From Streptomyces mobaraensis NBRC 13819 = DSM 40847 (GTDB taxonomy: Bacteria > Actinomycetota > Actinomycetes > Streptomycetales > Streptomycetaceae): a DNA stretch of 64,000 nucleotides. This document shows positions 52,197 through 61,313 of the stretch, piece by piece; the first letter of the stretch is position 1; every line of letters starts with the position of its first letter. A program made the translations under genes and the position numbers. The notes under the pieces are model-generated. The model saw nothing but the letters and a program-made list of their open reading frames with translations, did not search any database and was not told the DNA's origin. The stretch spans positions 5,977,501 to 6,041,500 of the forward strand of contig NZ_CP072827.1 of NCBI RefSeq assembly GCF_017916255.1, given 5' to 3'.

Positions 52197-53587
52197 CGAT
52201 CCACGTGTTCCTCGGCCCCACGCTGTCCCCGGAGGAGGCCCGGCAGGCGGTCCCCGGTGCGGTCGTGCACCCGCCGATCCGCCACGGCGACCTGCTCGCC
52301 CTGCACCTGGGCCCCGGCGACACCGTCGTCGTCATCGACGGGGTGTTCCACCAGACCGCTCCCGTGCGGCACAAGGAGATCACCGACGCCCTGCGCCGCG
52401 GCGCGCGGGTGATCGGCGCCTCCAGCATGGGCGCGCTGCGCGCCGCCGAGCTGTGGCAGTGCGGCATGGAGGGCGTCGGCCTGGTCTTCGGCATGTACGC
52501 CCGGGGCGACCTGGACGCCGACGACGAGGTCGCCGTCGGCCACCTTCCGTCCGGCGACTACCGGGCGCTGACGGTACCGCTGGTCAACATCCGCTGGACG
52601 ATCGCCAACGCGGTCGCCGAGGACGCGCTGACCGCCGGCGCCGGCGACGTGCTGCTGGAGGTGGCGCGTTCCCTGCACTACACCCAGCGGTCCTGGGGCG
52701 CGCTCGTGCACACCGCGAGCCGGACGCACCCGGAGGCGGCCGAAGCCGCCGTCGCCCTGCGCGCGTTCGCCGAACGCCGGCCCGACCTGTCCGACCTCAA
52801 GCACAGGGACGCCCTGCTGGCCCTGGCGCACGCCCGCGAGCCGCGCCCCGGCGGACCGGTCCCGGCCGACATCCCGGCCCCGCTGGTGCCCCGGACGATG
52901 TACCTCGAACGGTGGCGCGCCCTGCACCGCCCGGCCACCGCCGCCCCCGGCGGGCAGGTCGCGGACGTGGGCGAACTGGATCAACTGCGCTTCCAGCAGT
53001 TGTACGCGCCGGACTTCCCGGGGCGCTACCGGCGGTTGGCGCTGCGCCGCATCGCCGGCGGCGGGGCGGGGCGTGCCGACGTCGCGTCGACGGACGACTC
53101 CGCGCTGGCCGACGCCGCGCTCAAGGCGGCGGAGGAGCGCGGTCTCACCGCCGACCGCCTGCCGGACGGCGCCTGGGCCTCCTGGCTGACGGAGGAGGAA
53201 CGGGCCTCCGGCGACGCCCGGAGCCGGCTGCTCACCCTCCTCGTCCGGTCGTTCCGCGTCGGGCCCGGAGCCGCACCGTTCAACGACGTGCCCGCCGAGC
53301 TGCGGGACGAGGACGGGGAGTGGGTGCTCAGCGCCGGCGCGGTGGCCGCCGCCGACCGGCTCAACACGCAGATGGCCCGCACCGGCAGACGGCGCACCCC
53401 GCGGCACCTGCCCGGCGCCCTGGTACGGCGCCACCTCGCGGACGTCTGGCGTGCCACCGGCCCGGACGGGCTCGCGGCCGCCGCCCACGACCGGGGCTTC
53501 TTCTCCCTGGAGGAGGCCGAGGAGGCCGCACGGCGCTTCGTCCTGCTGCACCGCGTCGGGGCCGCGCCCCGCACGGCCGCCGGCTGA
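52193..53587 (+). CDS. TfuA-like protein (YcaO partner for thioamidation)
   Basis: A 464-residue protein. The N-terminal TfuA domain is clear: IHVFLGPTLSPEEARQAVPG, VVVIDGVFHQTAPVRHKEIT, GARVIGASSMGALRAAELWQ and GMEGVGLVFGMYARGDLDAD. The C-terminal ~240 residues are helical and Ala/Arg-rich, with no known motif, and are longer than in minimal TfuA proteins. TfuA is thought to help deliver sulfide or activate the YcaO in thioamide formation. The GTG start overlaps the YcaO stop. The gene ends 11 bases from the convergent response regulator gene. Confidence 0.88.
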   Translation: MTIHVFLGPTLSPEEARQAVPGAVVHPPIRHGDLLALHLGPGDTVVVIDGVFHQTAPVRHKEITDALRRGARVIGASSMGALRAAELWQCGMEGVGLVFGMYARGDLDADDEVAVGHLPSGDYRALTVPLVNIRWTIANAVAEDALTAGAGDVLLEVARSLHYTQRSWGALVHTASRTHPEAAEAAVALRAFAERRPDLSDLKHRDALLALAHAREPRPGGPVPADIPAPLVPRTMYLERWRALHRPATAAPGGQVADVGELDQLRFQQLYAPDFPGRYRRLALRRIAGGGAGRADVASTDDSALADAALKAAEERGLTADRLPDGAWASWLTEEERASGDARSRLLTLLVRSFRVGPGAAPFNDVPAELRDEDGEWVLSAGAVAAADRLNTQMARTGRRRTPRHLPGALVRRHLADVWRATGPDGLAAAAHDRGFFSLEEAEEAARRFVLLHRVGAAPRTAAG

Positions 53588-53598
53588 GGGCCAGGGGG

Positions 53599-54264
53599 TC
53601 AGGTCCCGTCTCTCCGGGGCGACGGGATGAGGGAGGAGGCCACGGCCTTGTTCACCGCGTCCATGCGCGAGACCGCGCTCAGCTTGCCGTAGATGCTGCG
53701 CAGATGGCGCTTCACAGTGCCCTCGGCGATCGACAGGCGGCGCGCGATCTGGGCGTTGCTCAGCGCCTCCGCGGCCAGGGCGAGCACCTCGCGCTCCCGG
53801 GCCGACAGACTCTCGCCGGGCGCCCGGTCGAGGCGGTCGAGCCCCTGCCGTGACACCGACAGGATCACGTGGCCGGGGCCCCGCTCGACCTGGACGCTGT
53901 GGATGGCGGCGATCAGTTCGTGCCGCGTCGACCCCTTCACCAGGTACGCCCCGGCGCCCAGGCCGAGCAGCTCCCGGGCCAGCGCGACGTCGTCGTGCAT
54001 GGTGAGCACGACGACTCGGCAGCCCGGCACGACGGCGCGCAGCTGCGCCAGCGTCTCGCGGACGCCCTGGCCCGGCATCTCGACGTCGAGGAGGACCACG
54101 TCGGGGCGCAGCTCGGCGGCCTTCTCGCACGCGTCCTTGCCGTCGTGGGCCTCGCCGGCGACCTCCAGGCCGGGCGACGCGGCGAGGATCTCGGCGACGC
54201 CCTCGCGGAACAGCGTGTGGTCGTCGGCCAGCAGGATCCGGACGGGCCTAGCCGCGCTCGCCAC
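53599..54264 (-). CDS. NarL/LuxR-family response regulator
   Basis: A 221-residue regulator. The receiver domain has ADDHTLFREGVAEIL, the phosphoacceptor Asp in VVLLDVEMPGQGVRE and Lys in GAYLVKGSTRHELIAAI. The LuxR-type DNA-binding domain has LSAREREVLALAAEALSNAQ and RRLSIAEGTVKRHLRSIYGK. GTG 54264 overlaps the histidine kinase gene by 17 bases; a longer start at 54309 is less likely. With the kinase it forms a two-component system beside the RiPP cluster, which it may control. Confidence 0.92.
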   Translation of the reverse strand: MASAARPVRILLADDHTLFREGVAEILAASPGLEVAGEAHDGKDACEKAAELRPDVVLLDVEMPGQGVRETLAQLRAVVPGCRVVVLTMHDDVALARELLGLGAGAYLVKGSTRHELIAAIHSVQVERGPGHVILSVSRQGLDRLDRAPGESLSAREREVLALAAEALSNAQIARRLSIAEGTVKRHLRSIYGKLSAVSRMDAVNKAVASSLIPSPRRDGT

Positions 54265-55060
54265 TGGCGTTCCCGTGGGGCCTGTCGAGCGGTACGCGGA
54301 GCCGGACACGGGTGCCGTGCCCGGGGCGGCTGTCCACGGTCAGGCTGCCGCCGAGAAGCGCGGCACGCTCGCGCATGCCGAGGAGACCGCCGTGCCGGCC
54401 GGACGCGGCGGGATCCAGGTCCGTGAAGCCGCGGCCGTCGTCCTCCACGGTGGCGCGCACCTCGGCCGGGGTCACCTCCACGGTGACGGTGATGCGGCCG
54501 GCGTGGGCGTGGCGCAAGGCGTTGCGCTGGGCCTCGCGGAGTACGAGGCGGACCTCGCGGGCGGTGCGGGACTGCATCAGGGACTCGTCGCCGGTGACCA
54601 GGACGCGTACGGTGCCGGGGACTCGGCCCGTGGTGCCGAGGTCGCGGGCCGGATCGGACGCGAGGGGGAGGGCGTCGGGGGTGCCGGCTGTCGTGCCGGC
54701 GCCGGCCGTATCGGTCTTGTCGGCCGTGTCGGTCTTGTCGGCTGTGCCGGCGGTCCGTGTGGTCCCGGTGGGTTCGGCAGGGGCGCGTAATCCGGCCATG
54801 ACGGTGCGCAGGTTCTCCAGCGAGGCGCGGACGGCGTCCCGGGCCGCCGCGAGCTTGCGTTGTGCCAGCTCCGGGCGGGTGTCGCGGTACATGTCGTACA
54901 GCTCGAAGGAGGTGAGGGCCGAGCCGAGGCCGGCGGCGACCTCGTCGTGCAGGTCCCGGGCGATGCGACGGCGTTCGCCGGCCAGGGTCCCGGCCTCCGC
55001 CGCGGCGTCCGGGGAACGGTCCACGGGGCGCTCCGTCACCATGCCCGGCACCCCCGCCAC
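54248..55060 (-). CDS. Soluble histidine kinase (HisKA_3 type)
   Basis: A 270-residue kinase without membrane segments or sensor domain. It has the HisKA_3 motif ERRRIARDLHDEVAAGLGSA (phospho-His) and a GHKL ATPase part: LREAQRNALRHAHAG (N box), VEDDGRGF (G1) and GLLGMRERAALLGG (G2). A Thr/Ala/Gly-rich stretch with the repeated TADKTD unit separates the two. Because no sensor is present, input must come from a partner protein or from a cytoplasmic ligand. The gene is upstream of the response regulator on the same strand. Confidence 0.9.
   Translation of the reverse strand: MAGVPGMVTERPVDRSPDAAAEAGTLAGERRRIARDLHDEVAAGLGSALTSFELYDMYRDTRPELAQRKLAAARDAVRASLENLRTVMAGLRAPAEPTGTTRTAGTADKTDTADKTDTAGAGTTAGTPDALPLASDPARDLGTTGRVPGTVRVLVTGDESLMQSRTAREVRLVLREAQRNALRHAHAGRITVTVEVTPAEVRATVEDDGRGFTDLDPAASGRHGGLLGMRERAALLGGSLTVDSRPGHGTRVRLRVPLDRPHGNASGERG
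54708..54743 (-). repeat. 18-base tandem duplication in the histidine kinase gene
   Basis: Two adjacent 18-base units, differing at two positions, encode the repeated hexapeptide TADKTD in the linker between the phospho-His helix and the ATPase domain. The linker is otherwise Thr/Gly/Ala-rich, so expansion here is probably neutral. Confidence 0.7.
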
Positions 55061-55377
55061 TCCGTACGCCTGCAGCTTCCCGGCCTGAACCTTTGTTCGA
55101 TCCGTGCAGCGTACCCCGATGTTGCTGAGGGCGCGTCAGGAAGCGGTCAACATCACGCCGTTGTGGTGGCGGCCTGACCGGGGGGCCGGTGTGCGCCGAA
55201 AGAGGCACGTCCCGTTGTTCCCTTCGGTGCCGTCGCAATGCCCCGCGTTGAGCCCCGCCCGCCGGCTTGATAGACAGCGCTCCGGAAACAATCGGGAAGC
55301 GTGGGGCGGGAGTTCCGGTGCGCCACGGGGTGTCCGGGGTAGCGGCGGGGTGGTCCGTCAGCGGGGGAGGCTGATCG
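55061..55377. other. 317-base divergent intergenic region
   Basis: This lies between the histidine kinase (minus) and the OmpR-type regulator (plus). It should hold both promoters. I saw TTGATA at 55269-55274 in the plus direction but no matching -10 at usual spacing. GGGGGAGG precedes ATG 55378 as a ribosome site. No gene is supported here. Confidence 0.4.
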
Positions 55378-56148
55378 ATGAACGTGCTGATCGTCGAGGA
55401 CGACGACGGAGTGGCCGAGGCGCTGGAACGCACGCTGGTGGCGCACGGCTACGGGACGCACCGCGTCGGCACCGGCGCAGAGGCCCTGGACCGGCTCGGT
55501 GAGGAGCAGTTGGTCCTGCTCGACCTGGGCCTGCCCGACCTGGACGGCTTCGAGGTGTGCCGGCGGATGCGGAAGGCGTCCTGCGTACCGGTGATCGCCC
55601 TCAGCGGCCGGAGCCGGGAACTCGACCGGGTGCTGGCCCTGCACCTGGGAGCCGACGACTTCGTCGCCAAGCCCTTCAGCCGCTACGAGTTGGTGGCCCG
55701 CATCGAGGCCGTCCTCCGCCGGGCCGCGGGCTGCGTCCGGCACGGCACCGCGCCCGCCGCGGAGACGGTCCCGGACGCCACCGCGCCGTCGGCCACGTCG
55801 CCGGGATGCGGGTCCGGGCCGGGGGCGCGCCGGGCCGGGCCCGACCCGCTGGAGGCCGGCCCTCTGCGGGTCGACCCGCGCACACGGAAGGTATTCGTCC
55901 GCGGTCAAGAGGTACGGATCACGCGCAAGGAGTTCGACCTGCTGCTCCTGCTGATGCGGGAGCCCGGCACGGTGATGGAGCGCCAGGAGATCATGTCCCG
56001 GGTGTGGGACGAGAACTGGTTCGGCTCCAGCCGCACCCTCGACGTCCACGTGCGCTCCCTGCGCGGCAAGCTCGGCGACCGGCAGTGGATCGAGACGATC
56101 CGCGGCGTCGGCTACCGGCTGGCCGTGCCGGCGACCGCCCAGGCGTGA
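55378..56148 (+). CDS. OmpR/PhoB-family response regulator (orphan)
   Basis: A 256-residue regulator. The receiver has [18 protein letters not shown], the Asp in [16 protein letters not shown], and [20 protein letters not shown]. After a linker of about 45 residues rich in Ala/Pro/Thr comes the winged-helix domain: [39 protein letters not shown], and [20 protein letters not shown] with VGYRLAVP. No kinase gene is adjacent on the same strand, so it is an orphan or works with a distant kinase. The unrelated permease gene follows after 667 bases. Confidence 0.93.
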   Translation: MNVLIVEDDDGVAEALERTLVAHGYGTHRVGTGAEALDRLGEEQLVLLDLGLPDLDGFEVCRRMRKASCVPVIALSGRSRELDRVLALHLGADDFVAKPFSRYELVARIEAVLRRAAGCVRHGTAPAAETVPDATAPSATSPGCGSGPGARRAGPDPLEAGPLRVDPRTRKVFVRGQEVRITRKEFDLLLLLMREPGTVMERQEIMSRVWDENWFGSSRTLDVHVRSLRGKLGDRQWIETIRGVGYRLAVPATAQA

Positions 56149-56815
56149 GATGGGGCGCACGGGACGGACGGCGCGGTGTGCGGAGGCGCCGCCGGGCGTA
56201 CGCCTCGCCCGGCCCTCGCCCGGGTCTCCACCCGGGGCCTTGACCGGGTGCCGCCCCGGGCCGGCGGCACCGACGGCACGGAACCGGCCACGGAGGCCGT
56301 CGGCGCCCGGCCGGCCACCGGCCGCGCCCGCGACGTACGGCTCGGCCCGGACGGGAGCGCTGCCGTGGCCACGCAGGCCACGCGGGTCGACGTCCTGCTG
56401 CACAGCACCGCCCGAGCCACGCCGGCCGGCCATGAATCCTCCTCGCCGTGCGGACCGCCGAACCGCGGGTACACGTGGCCATGTGCGACCAGAGGCCCCG
56501 CACGACCGCCGCGGAGACCGCCCGCGCCCGCGCACCGTCACGGCGCGGCAGTGCCGCGGCCGGCCGGCCGGGCTCGGGTCCCGGCCCGGGCGTCGCGGTG
56601 GCTCTCCCGGCTTTCTCCGGCCTCTAGTTGGGGCTGGCCCGCGCCGCGGCCGGAAGGCCGCGGGCGGTCGCGGTGATGCCGCTCCTGCGGCCGGCCCGCG
56701 CCGCCCGCACGATGACCGGAAACGAAGCCGACCGGGCGTCGAGCCCGGTTCCGGCATGGTGAATACTCGCTCCTCATTGCCTCCCCACAGCGCGAAGAAC
56801 GGCAGGGAAAGAGCC
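56149..56815. other. 667-base stretch without a supported gene
   Basis: ORFs cross this stretch in several frames, but all give Arg/Pro/Gly/Ala-rich products with no ribosome site or recognisable motif. It is as GC-rich as coding DNA. It might contain decayed coding sequence; I found no repeat, tRNA or hairpin worth reporting. The last 20 bases include GGCAGGGAAAGAG, the ribosome site for the permease gene. Confidence 0.4.
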
Positions 56816-58792
56816 ATGACTGTCACGCCGGTGAAACCCGCTCATACCGAGCCGGAGCGGCCGGTCCGCCGCCGCTGGCGCGCCTGGTTACTGGAGGGTC
56901 TGAGCGAGCAGTCGGCACGTCATCCGGGCCCCCATGGCACACCGCCGGAGGAGCACGAGGGACACAGCTGGTGGCGCGTCATGTGCCTGACCGGTGTCGA
57001 CTACTTCTCCACCCTCGGGTACCAGCCGGGCATCGCCGCGCTCGCCGCCGGCCTGCTCTCGCCGCTGGCGACCCTCGTCCTCATCGCCCTCACGCTGCTG
57101 GGCGCGCTCCCCGTCTACCGCCGGGTGGCCAGGGAGAGTCCGCACGGCGAGGGCTCCATCGCCATGCTGGAACGGCTGCTGCCCTGGTGGGCGGGGAAGC
57201 TCTTCGTCCTCGTCCTGCTCGGCTTCGCCGCCACCGACTTCATGATCACCATCACGCTGTCGGCGGCCGACGCCTCCGCCCACGTGGTGGAGAATCCTTT
57301 CGCCCCGTCGTGGATGCGGCACGCCAACGTGTGGATCACGCTGCTGCTCCTCGCCGGCCTCGGTGCCGTGTTCCTCAAGGGCTTCCGCGAGGCGATCCGG
57401 GTCGCCGTCCTCCTCGTCGGCGTCTACCTCGTGCTCAACCTGGTGGTCCTGGCCACCGCGGTGTGGCACGTGGCGGCCGGGCCCGAGGTGGTCGGCGACT
57501 GGTGGCGCTCCCTGACCACCGACTACTCGTCGCCGTTCGCCATGATCGGCGTGGCGCTCCTCGTCTTCCCACGGCTCGCGCTCGGCATGTCGGGCTTCGA
57601 GACGGGCGTCGCCGTCATGCCGCAGATCCGCGGCGGCACCGGCGACACCTACGACAACCCCGCCGGCCGCGTCCGGGACACGCGCCGGCTGCTCACCACC
57701 GCCGCCCTGTTCATGAGCTGCTTCCTCCTGGTGAGCAGCCTGGCCACCACGTTCCTCATCCCCGCCGAGGAGTTCGAGAAGGGCGGCGAGGCCAACGGCC
57801 GCGCGCTCGCCTACCTCGCGCACCGGTACCTCGGCGAGGTCTTCGGCACGGTCTACGACGTCTCGACCATCGCCATCCTCTGGTTCGCCGGCGCGTCCGC
57901 GCTCGCCGGCCTGCTCAACCTCGTACCGCGGTTCCTGCCGCGCTACGGCATGGCCCCCGAGTGGACTCGGGCGGTGCGGCCTCTGGTGCTGCTCTTCATG
58001 GCCGTCTCGGTCACGATCACCATCCTGTTCGACGCCGACGTCGACGCGCAGGGCGGCGCCTACGCCACGGGAGTGCTCGTCCTCATCCTCTCGGCGTCCT
58101 TCTCGGCGACCATCGCGGCCCGCCACCGAGGGCACAGGGCGGCCACCGCCGGCTTCGCCGTGATCAGTGCGGTCTTCGCGTACACCCTGGTCACCAACGT
58201 CATCGAGCGGCCCGACGGCCTGAAGATCGCCTCGTTCTTCATCGCCGGCATCCTGCTGTCCTCCCTGGGCTCGCGGATCAGCCGCTCCTTCGAACTACGG
58301 GCCGTGAACGTGACGTTCGACGAGGGGGCCGAGCGCCTCATCGACGAGGTGGCCTCCACCGGCCCGCTGCGGATCATCGCCAACGAGCCGGACGAACGCG
58401 ACGAGGCCGCGTACCGCGAGAAGGAGTACAGCCAGCGCGAGGAGACCCACATACCCGACGGCTCGCCCGTCCTGTTCCTGGAGGTGACGGTCCAGGACTC
58501 CTCCGACTTCACCGCCGACCTCAACGTCACCGGCGAACACCGCCACGGCGCGCGCATCCTGCGCGTCGAGGGGCCCGGCGTGCCCAACACGATCGCGGCC
58601 GTCCTGATGGAACTGCGCAACCGCACCGACCGGGTGCCGCACGCGTACTTCAACTGGACCGAGGGCCACCCGCTCAGCCACCTGCTGCGCTTCCTGGTCT
58701 TCGGCGACGGTGAGGTGGCCCCGGTCACCCGCGAGGTACTGCGCCGCGCGGAACCGGACCTGTCCCGGCGCCCGCGGATCCACGTGGGGTGA
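56816..58792 (+). CDS. APC-superfamily permease (KimA-like or amino-acid transporter)
   Basis: A 658-residue integral membrane protein. An N-terminal cytoplasmic stretch of ~60 residues leads to [20 protein letters not shown], the first helix of an APC transporter with the broken-helix sequence. Roughly 11-12 helices follow (for example [40 protein letters not shown]), then a cytoplasmic domain of about 190 residues ([20 protein letters not shown] and onward). The architecture resembles KimA-type potassium importers as well as amino-acid permeases; the cytosolic domain favours the former, but I cannot decide. ATG 56816 has AGGGAAAGAG upstream. Confidence 0.85.
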   Translation: MTVTPVKPAHTEPERPVRRRWRAWLLEGLSEQSARHPGPHGTPPEEHEGHSWWRVMCLTGVDYFSTLGYQPGIAALAAGLLSPLATLVLIALTLLGALPVYRRVARESPHGEGSIAMLERLLPWWAGKLFVLVLLGFAATDFMITITLSAADASAHVVENPFAPSWMRHANVWITLLLLAGLGAVFLKGFREAIRVAVLLVGVYLVLNLVVLATAVWHVAAGPEVVGDWWRSLTTDYSSPFAMIGVALLVFPRLALGMSGFETGVAVMPQIRGGTGDTYDNPAGRVRDTRRLLTTAALFMSCFLLVSSLATTFLIPAEEFEKGGEANGRALAYLAHRYLGEVFGTVYDVSTIAILWFAGASALAGLLNLVPRFLPRYGMAPEWTRAVRPLVLLFMAVSVTITILFDADVDAQGGAYATGVLVLILSASFSATIAARHRGHRAATAGFAVISAVFAYTLVTNVIERPDGLKIASFFIAGILLSSLGSRISRSFELRAVNVTFDEGAERLIDEVASTGPLRIIANEPDERDEAAYREKEYSQREETHIPDGSPVLFLEVTVQDSSDFTADLNVTGEHRHGARILRVEGPGVPNTIAAVLMELRNRTDRVPHAYFNWTEGHPLSHLLRFLVFGDGEVAPVTREVLRRAEPDLSRRPRIHVG

Positions 58793-58834
58793 CACGTGGC
58801 GCGACGAGATCCGGTCAGTGGGCGTGGCGGCCCG

Positions 58835-59081
58835 GGTTACGGTCGGGGCGTCGGTTCCGGTGGCCTCGGAGCCAGTGTGGCCCACAGGAAGCGCGGCGGC
58901 GGAAACGAACGCGTGGTGTCACGGCTCCGACGGCGTGAGCCGCACCTACGGCGAACGGCGGACCCCGCACCCGCTGCACCTCGATGTGGCGGCCGGGGCG
59001 TGCACGGCACTCTTCGGGCGCAACCGCTCCGGAAAGTCGACGCTCCTGCGCATCGCCGACGACCGCGACCGGCCGACGTGA
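58835..59081 (+). pseudogene. ABC transporter ATP-binding protein, N-terminal remnant
   Basis: One frame ending at 59081 reads DGVSRTYGERRTPHPLHLDV then ALFGRNRSGKSTLLRIADDR and stops. This is the start of an ABC ATPase with a Walker A whose usual GPNGxGKST has become GRNRSGKST. The gene breaks off right after the P-loop; no signature or Walker B follows. There is no clear ribosome site. It is a decayed fragment next to integrase remnants. Confidence 0.7.
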
Positions 59082-59166
59082 CTCGTCGTCTGGTTGCGGT
59101 GAACGTTGCGCAAGAGGTCACGATTCCACGGAGAGTACGCAAGGCGGAACGGAAGACAAGGCATCC

Positions 59167-59644
59167 ATGCTCCCCTGGGCCTGGGCCCCTGGTGAAGTCC
59201 AGGCGTTCCTCGCGGCGGCCGGAGGGGAAGGCCACAGGCGGTTCTTCGCGGCCCTGCTGCTCTCGCTCATGGGGCTCCGTCCTGCCGAGGTGTGCGGCCT
59301 GCGCCGGGAGGACGCAGACCTGGAAGCGGAGACGTCGAACGTTGCCAACGCGCGGACGCTGTCCGGGAACAGGCGGGGGAGCGGCTGATACCCCTCCCGC
59401 CGATGGCGTGCGACGCCAGAGTGGTCCCCGTCGCGTACGCCTGTACGATGCCCGCGCCGCGGGCCTCACGTACTTGGCGAACAAGGGCGTGCTGGGTCAC
59501 ATCCTCGCCCGGTGGGCCGGCCACGCGAACGTCAAGACGACGGAGAAGTGGTACGTGAAGCCCGGCGTGGATGACCTCCGTCCTGCGGCGGAAGCCTGGG
59601 GCGGCGTGGTGGAGGCCGGCACCCCCGTCCGTGAGATTTTGTGA
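59167..59644 (+). pseudogene. Tyrosine recombinase (integrase), frameshifted C-terminal remnant
   Basis: Pieces of an actinobacterial integrase are spread over three frames. The first, from 59167, has PGEVQAFLAAAGGEGHRRFF and SLMGLRPAEVCGLRREDADL, containing the first catalytic Arg. The second has AGERLIPLPPMACDA. The third, ending at 59644, has ANKGVLGHILARWAGHANVK and TTEKWYVKPGVDDLRPAAEA, with the late His and catalytic Tyr. The residue where the HxxR His belongs is Tyr (LYDARAAGLTYLA). At least two frameshifts and a deletion make it inactive. It points to an old integrated element at this site. Confidence 0.8.
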
Positions 59645-59663
59645 GGTGTGGGAGCGTGAGCGG

Positions 59664-59852
59664 GTGAGCGAGAGTACGCCGAACACCCTGCAATACCGCT
59701 TCGACGGGCCGGAAGACGCCCCGGTCCTGATCCTGGGTCCCGCCCTGGGTACCACATGGCACAGGTCGTCGGAAGCGCCTTCTGGCGTCCACGTGGTCTA
59801 CGTCGCTGCTGTTCATGCAGGTGGGGCCTCTGTGGTCCGGGTGCATCGATGA
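59664..59852 (+). pseudogene. pcaD: Truncated 3-oxoadipate enol-lactonase (pcaD), 5' remnant
   Basis: From GTG 59664 the frame reads TLQYRFDGPEDAPVLILGPA followed by LGTTWH, the conserved start of PcaD or PcaDC (beta-ketoadipate pathway). After codon 34 the sequence turns into unrelated residues and stops at 59852. The alpha/beta hydrolase nucleophile and the rest are missing. The break marks the left end of the lower-GC segment, so the gene was probably cut by insertion or deletion. Confidence 0.7.
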
Positions 59853-60023
59853 TGTTGGTGACAGCAACGTGACGCGTGATGGTTCCACTGAGGCCCCCTG
59901 CCGGGCAGGTGCTGGCAGAGGCCTGCGGGAGCGGGTGAGGACGGATTGTGGCGGTATGCAGCGTTCGGTGACGGTGCCGTTGTATTCCGGCTCTCGGCAG
60001 TGCGTCGGGACTTGCACGATCTC

Positions 60024-61313
60024 TCAGATGCGACCCGACGTGGTGACGGGGGAAATCGTGACTCGCGCCGCCGAGTCGGGGCGCAGCCATCTGTGCGCCG
60101 CCTGGTGGAGCTGGTCAGGAGTGACCGCCTGCAGGGTTCGAGGCCATTCCCATAGCCAGGTGTGGGCCAGGCCAAGTGACTGGATATGGGTCAGCATGGC
60201 TGCCAGTCCACTCTGTGGGGCGAGGGACGCTGCCAGAGTGCCACAAGCGTGGCCTACCGCGCGGGTCAGCTCATCGAGCGGAACCTGATGGGTTCGTAGC
60301 TGCTCGACTTCCTCGAGGAGGATGCGCTGAGCAGCGGATCGGTGGGCGGCCGGGACGTCCACGTTGGCTTCGAGCAGGGAGTGGTCGGTGTAATGGTGGA
60401 GGCGGCTCCAAGGTGAGTAGCTCCAGCGAAGGGTTTGCCGGAATTTCCGCATGAGGCGGGCGTTGTATCCGCCGCCGAGGACCAGGTGAGCGGCGTAGAG
60501 CGCGGGATGATCCGGGGCAGAGCGGCCGGGGACGGTCCAGGCTGCTCTGACGCAGGCGCTTTCCCCTCCGCCTGCCTGGACTTGCTGCCATCCACGGCGT
60601 GGATTCTGCACAGAGGATTGGCTGGGGGATGTCGCAGGAGCAGCGTCGGTCGGCCCCAAGCCTCCAATGAAGTCCGTCAGGACGGAAATAGCCTCATGAG
60701 GGTCTATCGAACCTACTGCGGTGAAGCAGGATCGACCAGCATCCAGCGATGCTGTCAGCGGTTCACCGCTCAGGAGTTGTACGGCGAGGTCAATGTCAGC
60801 ATCGGCCAGTGAGGCCAGGTCGACGTCTGCTGTGTGCCTGCTGTGGAGCATCCGGCGGACTGCGGCGCCCGCGAGGGCGTCGTGGTCGCCTTTCTCCTCG
60901 TCCGCGCGGGCTTTGAGGACCGCGGCGTGGCCGGCGAGCTCGTCAGGGGCGCCGGTTGCCTGGGCGAAAGCGCTGGCGAGTTGATGTAGCAGGGTGGTCC
61001 AGTTGTGCGCAAGGCAGGTGAGTGACCAGAGCAGGCCCTGGTTGTGTGTGGCAACGGTGAGGCGTCCGCCGTGGTGGGCCACGGCAGGGGCCAGCCCAGC
61101 AATTGGGCCGTCGGGGGACGGGAGGGACTCTGCTAACAAGCTGGCGCGTGCGGAGGCCACCTCGGGCGTATTCGGCGTGAGGCGTAGAGGTGTGAAGCCG
61201 GTGATCTCGACAAGAGGTACGTCCCCGTAACGGACGGCGGTGACGCTTTGCTGAGGTGTCGGCCTATGAGTAACGAGAGATGCCAGGGGAAGGACAGGTG
61301 CACCGGTGATCAC
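60024..61313 (-). CDS. M16-family peptidase-like protein, non-catalytic partner
   Basis: A 429-residue protein of the insulinase/M16 fold without the zinc motif HxxEH. Late features are GGGYNARLMRKFRQTLRWSY (the R/Y region usual in the C-domain: normally RExxGLxY), followed by TDHSLLEANVDVPAAHRSAA. GTG 61313 overlaps the stop of the catalytic subunit gene as GTGA. In two-subunit M16B peptidases one protein carries zinc and the other binds substrate; this should be the latter. The surrounding DNA is lower in GC than the rest of the window, suggesting separate origin. Confidence 0.82.
   Translation of the reverse strand: MITGAPVLPLASLVTHRPTPQQSVTAVRYGDVPLVEITGFTPLRLTPNTPEVASARASLLAESLPSPDGPIAGLAPAVAHHGGRLTVATHNQGLLWSLTCLAHNWTTLLHQLASAFAQATGAPDELAGHAAVLKARADEEKGDHDALAGAAVRRMLHSRHTADVDLASLADADIDLAVQLLSGEPLTASLDAGRSCFTAVGSIDPHEAISVLTDFIGGLGPTDAAPATSPSQSSVQNPRRGWQQVQAGGGESACVRAAWTVPGRSAPDHPALYAAHLVLGGGYNARLMRKFRQTLRWSYSPWSRLHHYTDHSLLEANVDVPAAHRSAAQRILLEEVEQLRTHQVPLDELTRAVGHACGTLAASLAPQSGLAAMLTHIQSLGLAHTWLWEWPRTLQAVTPDQLHQAAHRWLRPDSAARVTISPVTTSGRI

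Noticed and set aside
56149-56815. Possible small gene between the OmpR regulator and the permease
   Set aside because: All frames are Arg/Pro-rich, lack ribosome sites and motifs, and overlap one another.
59532-60017. Minus-strand ORF downstream of the M16 genes as a possible precursor peptide
   Set aside because: Most of it is antisense to the pcaD and integrase remnants; no leader/core pattern and no ribosome site.
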